Below are positions 6,227-8,429 of a DNA stretch of 8,429 nt, piece after piece. Location: assembly GCA_945834545.1 (NCBI GenBank), contig CAMAHO010000100.1:1-8429 (forward strand), read 5' to 3'. The position numbers and the translations under genes were made by a program. Under the pieces are notes generated by a model, which saw only the letters and a list, made by a program, of their open reading frames with translations, was not told the origin of the DNA and searched no databases. Position 1 is the first letter of the stretch, and each line of letters starts with the position of its first letter. Source of the DNA: an uncultured Lachnospiraceae bacterium. GTDB lineage: Bacteria > Bacillota > Clostridia > Lachnospirales > Lachnospiraceae.

Positions 6227-6931
6227 CTAATTGTCGCACTTTTCCAGGAAATAATATCCGACGCCCCATTTTGTATGGACATATCTGGGCTCACTGGGAT
6301 TGGACTCAATCTTTTCTCGCAGTCTTCGGATGTGCACATCAACAGTCCGTGCATCCCCCGGGGAATCGCTTCCCCACACGAGCTTTAACAGGCTCTCACG
6401 GCTGTAAACCTTATCCGGATGAAGCATTAGAAGCTCCAATACTTCAAATTCCTTGGCAGTCAGCGAGATTTCCCGTCCTTTAATGAAGGTTCTCTTGCCC
6501 TCTCTGTCCAGGCTGATTTCCTTTCCTTCCAACCGGGATTTCTCATCCTCAGCTTTTTCTTTTTTGTCAACCCGACGCATTATTGCCTTAATTCTGGCCT
6601 TCACCTCCAGAATATTAAAGGGTTTCGTGATATAGTCATCTGCTCCGTATTCCAGTCCCAAAATCTTGTCCATATCATCCCCCCTGGCAGTGAGCATGAT
6701 AATGGATACATTGGAAAATTCCCGAATCTGCTGACATACCTCAAAGCCGGAAAGCTTTGGCAGCATCACGTCTAGCAGGATAATGTCATATTCATTGTTT
6801 CTGGCGTATTCTAACGCCTCCTCACCGTCATAGGCACAATCCACCTGCATGCCATCCTGCTCCAGACTGAAACGAATCCCCTTTACGATAAGCTTTTCAT
6901 CATCTACAACCAATACTCTCTTTGCTGCCAT
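6227..6931 (-). CDS. OmpR/PhoB family response regulator
   Basis: A 234-residue transcription regulator expected to be phosphorylated by the kinase encoded next to it. The receiver domain (about 4-118) has acidic pocket residues D10 and D11, phospho-acceptor D54 in DIILLDVMLP, T81 in MLTARG and K103 in ITKPF. A charged linker (121-137) leads to a winged-helix effector domain (about 138-232) with SLTAKEFEVLELLM, the recognition helix RTVDVHIRRLREKIE (195-209) and the wing YVHTKWGVGYYF. All residues needed for activity are present. The closest familiar relatives by appearance are the WalR and PhoP regulators, but no specific orthology is claimed. The gene lies 37 bases after comEA, with AAAGGCAGG upstream of the start, so it is probably in the same transcript. 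Target genes cannot be read from the window. Confidence 0.95.
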   Translation of the reverse strand: MAAKRVLVVDDEKLIVKGIRFSLEQDGMQVDCAYDGEEALEYARNNEYDIILLDVMLPKLSGFEVCQQIREFSNVSIIMLTARGDDMDKILGLEYGADDYITKPFNILEVKARIKAIMRRVDKKEKAEDEKSRLEGKEISLDREGKRTFIKGREISLTAKEFEVLELLMLHPDKVYSRESLLKLVWGSDSPGDARTVDVHIRRLREKIESNPSEPRYVHTKWGVGYYFLEKCDN

Positions 6932-6968
6932 GAAAACCTGCCTTTCCCATTTACGAACCTACTAATTT

Positions 6969-7550
6969 TTATTCTACAACGATTTTATCTTCCAGCTTTT
7001 TAAAGGCATTTTCTTTAATGCCCGGAATCTGCATCAATTCCTCGCACTTCTGAAAGCCGCCCGTTTTCTCCCGATAGGCTAAAATATCCTTCGCTCTGGA
7101 CTCCCCGATTCCGGGTAAGGACATCAGCTGCTCCAAAGTTGCCGTGTTTAAATTGACCTTTCCGCTGTCTTCTAAGAGTTTCTGCTCCTTTTGTGCCTTC
7201 GCTGTCTCTTTATCCGGAAAGATGATTTGCTGCCCATCCTCAATGAAAGCGGCCAGATTCACAACATCCGTCGCGGCCTGCTCCGTAAACCCTCCTGCGA
7301 GCTTAAGCGCCTCTGCAATCCTGCTTCCCTCCGGCAGTTCCACGATACCGGGATTTTTTACCTCCCCACATACATAGACGATACACAGGGAAGGCTCCTT
7401 GGTTTCGTCTACCGTCTGGCTTTCCCCATAAAACACCGGGGTAATAGCAACCAAATCTTCCTGTACCTCTCCCTGCCTGCAGGAACACAATACAAGGGAA
7501 GACATCCACAACAAAAGACACAGTAACGTATTGAATCGTTTATAAGACAT
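6969..7550 (-). CDS. comEA: ComEA family DNA-binding protein, probable lipoprotein
   Basis: ComEA is the surface DNA receptor that hands transforming DNA to the ComEC channel. From the preferred ATG the protein has 193 residues. A signal peptide (about 4-23) ends in LCSC, with Cys24 as a possible lipidation site. An SLBB-like domain follows (about 56-112, IVYVCGEVKNPGIVELPEG and AGGF). The C-terminal helix-hairpin-helix DNA-binding pair (about 131-192) contains VNLNTATLEQLMSLPGIGE and IPGIKENAFKKLEDKI. An in-frame TTG at 7577 would add nine basic residues (MKTVRRKED), but it lacks a Shine-Dalgarno site. The ATG at 7550 is preceded by AAAGGAAG and gives a more normal signal peptide. Most ComEA proteins are anchored by a membrane helix, so lipid anchoring is a deviation, though the lipobox is not perfect. 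The gene leads the run that ends in comEC. Confidence 0.93.
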   Translation of the reverse strand: MSYKRFNTLLCLLLWMSSLVLCSCRQGEVQEDLVAITPVFYGESQTVDETKEPSLCIVYVCGEVKNPGIVELPEGSRIAEALKLAGGFTEQAATDVVNLAAFIEDGQQIIFPDKETAKAQKEQKLLEDSGKVNLNTATLEQLMSLPGIGESRAKDILAYREKTGGFQKCEELMQIPGIKENAFKKLEDKIVVE

Positions 7551-7552
7551 AT

Positions 7553-7560
7553 CTTCCTTT
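7553..7560 (-). promoter_or_regulatory. ribosome binding site deciding the comEA start
   Basis: AAAGGAAG lies two bases before the ATG at 7550, with its AGGA core about five bases from it. The alternative upstream TTG at 7577 has only CTTCTTT-type sequence before it, so the ATG is preferred. Confidence 0.6.
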
Positions 7561-7608
7561 CTTCTCACCGTTTTCAAAAGAAGTCTGTCCTTATTTCTCT
7601 GCTCTTTT

Positions 7609-7637
7609 ATTGTAGCCTCTTCCCTTACTGATTACAA
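7609..7637 (-). promoter_or_regulatory. sigma-A type promoter for the comEA cluster
   Basis: On the minus strand TTGTAA (7632-7637) and TACAAT (7609-7614) are separated by exactly 17 bases, one and one mismatch from the consensus hexamers. Transcription would begin near 7602, giving a leader of about 50 bases before the comEA ATG. It sits in the 111-base gap after the solute-binding protein gene and is the only promoter of this quality I found in the window. Confidence 0.65.
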
Positions 7638-7661
7638 CGAAAAAATGTTAAATTTTTCTTT

Positions 7662-8429
7662 CTATGGTCTGCTATCCAGCTGAGTACGAATCTGTTCATC
7701 CAGCTCCGCCACTAAGGGTTCAATCTCAGCACCGTTCCACACCTTAGAAAATAAGGCCTCCAGCTGCAGCCACAAATTACCGATTTCCATCATCTTGGGC
7801 AGGGAAATGCTGCGCTTGTACTCCTCATAAAAGACTGCCACATTGCTATCCTCGTGTATTACCTTCGAAGCGGTGGGAATCTTACCGGTCTTGTCATACA
7901 GCTCGTCGCAATACTCATCCACAAGATATCTAGCAAAGCGGTTTGCCAGCTCCTTATGGGTAGAGTATCCGTTAATCGCAATTGTATTTGTAACCGACAT
8001 AGCCCGACCACTGTTTTCCTCAGTCAGTATAGGAAGATTAGCAAAGCCGTACTCAAACTGCAGACTGCCTTCCTCTTTTGCCGCCTTTAATTTGGCAATC
8101 TGGTCAGAGGTAGCCAGGGTAAACATAATCTTGCCTTCCATAAAGTCTCGGATACAATCTTCTGTAGTAATCTTATCCGACTGAATGGAAAAGAACTGGT
8201 TCAGATTCTGGTAGGTGGTCAGATTTGCGATGGTATCCTCATTTAAAATATGAATCTCGCTGTGGTCATCCCCGGAATCTGTCCCAATCACCATACTGCT
8301 TCCAACAAACCAGTAATTAAAGAAGATATCTGACACATTCCATTCAAAAATGACCTCCACCTGCTCCGGCGCATCAAAGGAGTTGGAAAGCTGAAGTAAA
8401 CCATCCATAGTAAGAGGAATTCCCTCCTC
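7662..8429 (-). CDS. extracellular solute-binding protein, C-terminal part
   Basis: The reading frame is open to the window edge (EEGIPLTMDG before the first internal Met), so the gene is cut and 255 C-terminal residues are seen. The pattern is that of a family-1 (carbohydrate-type) ABC transporter binding protein: a YWFVGSSMVIGTDSG segment, a helix with DFMEGKIMFTLATSDQIAKL where the family usually has FxxGKAAM, then FANLPILTEENSGRAMSVTNTIAINGYSTHKELANRFARYL, and DKTGKIPTASKV near the C-terminus. Such proteins are secreted and anchored outside the cell and deliver substrate to a membrane permease. No permease or ATPase is in the window and the substrate cannot be inferred. The MSVTNTIAINGYSTHKELANRFARYLVDE stretch is the clearest family match. 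The gene precedes comEA by 111 bases and is probably not part of the comEA transcript, although no terminator is visible. Confidence 0.85.
   Translation of the reverse strand, partial: EEGIPLTMDGLLQLSNSFDAPEQVEVIFEWNVSDIFFNYWFVGSSMVIGTDSGDDHSEIHILNEDTIANLTTYQNLNQFFSIQSDKITTEDCIRDFMEGKIMFTLATSDQIAKLKAAKEEGSLQFEYGFANLPILTEENSGRAMSVTNTIAINGYSTHKELANRFARYLVDEYCDELYDKTGKIPTASKVIHEDSNVAVFYEEYKRSISLPKMMEIGNLWLQLEALFSKVWNGAEIEPLVAELDEQIRTQLDSRP

Noticed and set aside
7551..7577. TTG at 7577 as the comEA start, extending the protein by nine residues.
   Set aside because: No Shine-Dalgarno site precedes it, whereas the ATG at 7550 has AAAGGAAG and gives a standard signal peptide. The longer form cannot be excluded entirely.
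8388..8408. The Met at 8408 as the true start of the solute-binding protein.
   Set aside because: The frame continues upstream without a stop to the window edge, and the visible part begins well inside the family fold without a signal peptide.

Overview
The window looks like chromosome of a Gram-positive, mid-GC member of the Clostridia, probably Lachnospiraceae. The grounds are purine-rich Shine-Dalgarno sites before most genes, lipoprotein signal peptides, a ComEA with SLBB and helix-hairpin-helix domains, and a WalK/WalR-like two-component pair. The taxonomic assignment is an inference from style, not from a marker gene. Every credible gene lies on the minus strand, so the biological order runs from the right end of the window to the left.

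Right end (8429 to 7662): the C-terminal 255 residues of a family-1 type extracellular solute-binding protein whose start lies outside the window. After a 111-base gap holding a good sigma-A type promoter comes a tightly packed run: a ComEA-like DNA-binding lipoprotein (7550-6969), an OmpR-family response regulator (6931-6227), its membrane histidine kinase (6205-4703), a lipoprotein with two GerMN-like domains (4644-3763), and full-length ComEC/Rec2 (3624-1180). The two competence genes therefore flank a signalling module of kinase, regulator and lipoprotein. No convincing terminator was found between them, so one transcript from the comEA promoter could cover all five genes. ComEA and ComEC are the receptor and channel of DNA uptake. 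The GerMN lipoprotein beside a two-component system recalls LpqB with MtrAB in actinobacteria.

Left of comEC (1179 to 853) there is no conventional gene. This stretch holds an array of four 72-base units, each with a perfect 11-bp stem around a 17-base loop. On the minus strand, three of the four loops carry an ATG, two of them behind a strong Shine-Dalgarno site. Each ATG opens an identical-length 15-codon reading frame (MSNCTPPERKKKQEK or MNNCTPPERKKKQEK). The fourth unit keeps the stem perfectly but has lost the ATG. This array is the most unusual element of the window.

Left end (852 to 1): an AT-rich gene for a 261-residue protein with a PD-(D/E)XK nuclease-like core, followed by a start-less coding remnant resembling the coiled-coil C-terminal part of a large serine recombinase. 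The composition change, the missing housekeeping neighbour expected after comEC, and the remnant suggest that the region left of comEC is acquired or rearranged DNA.
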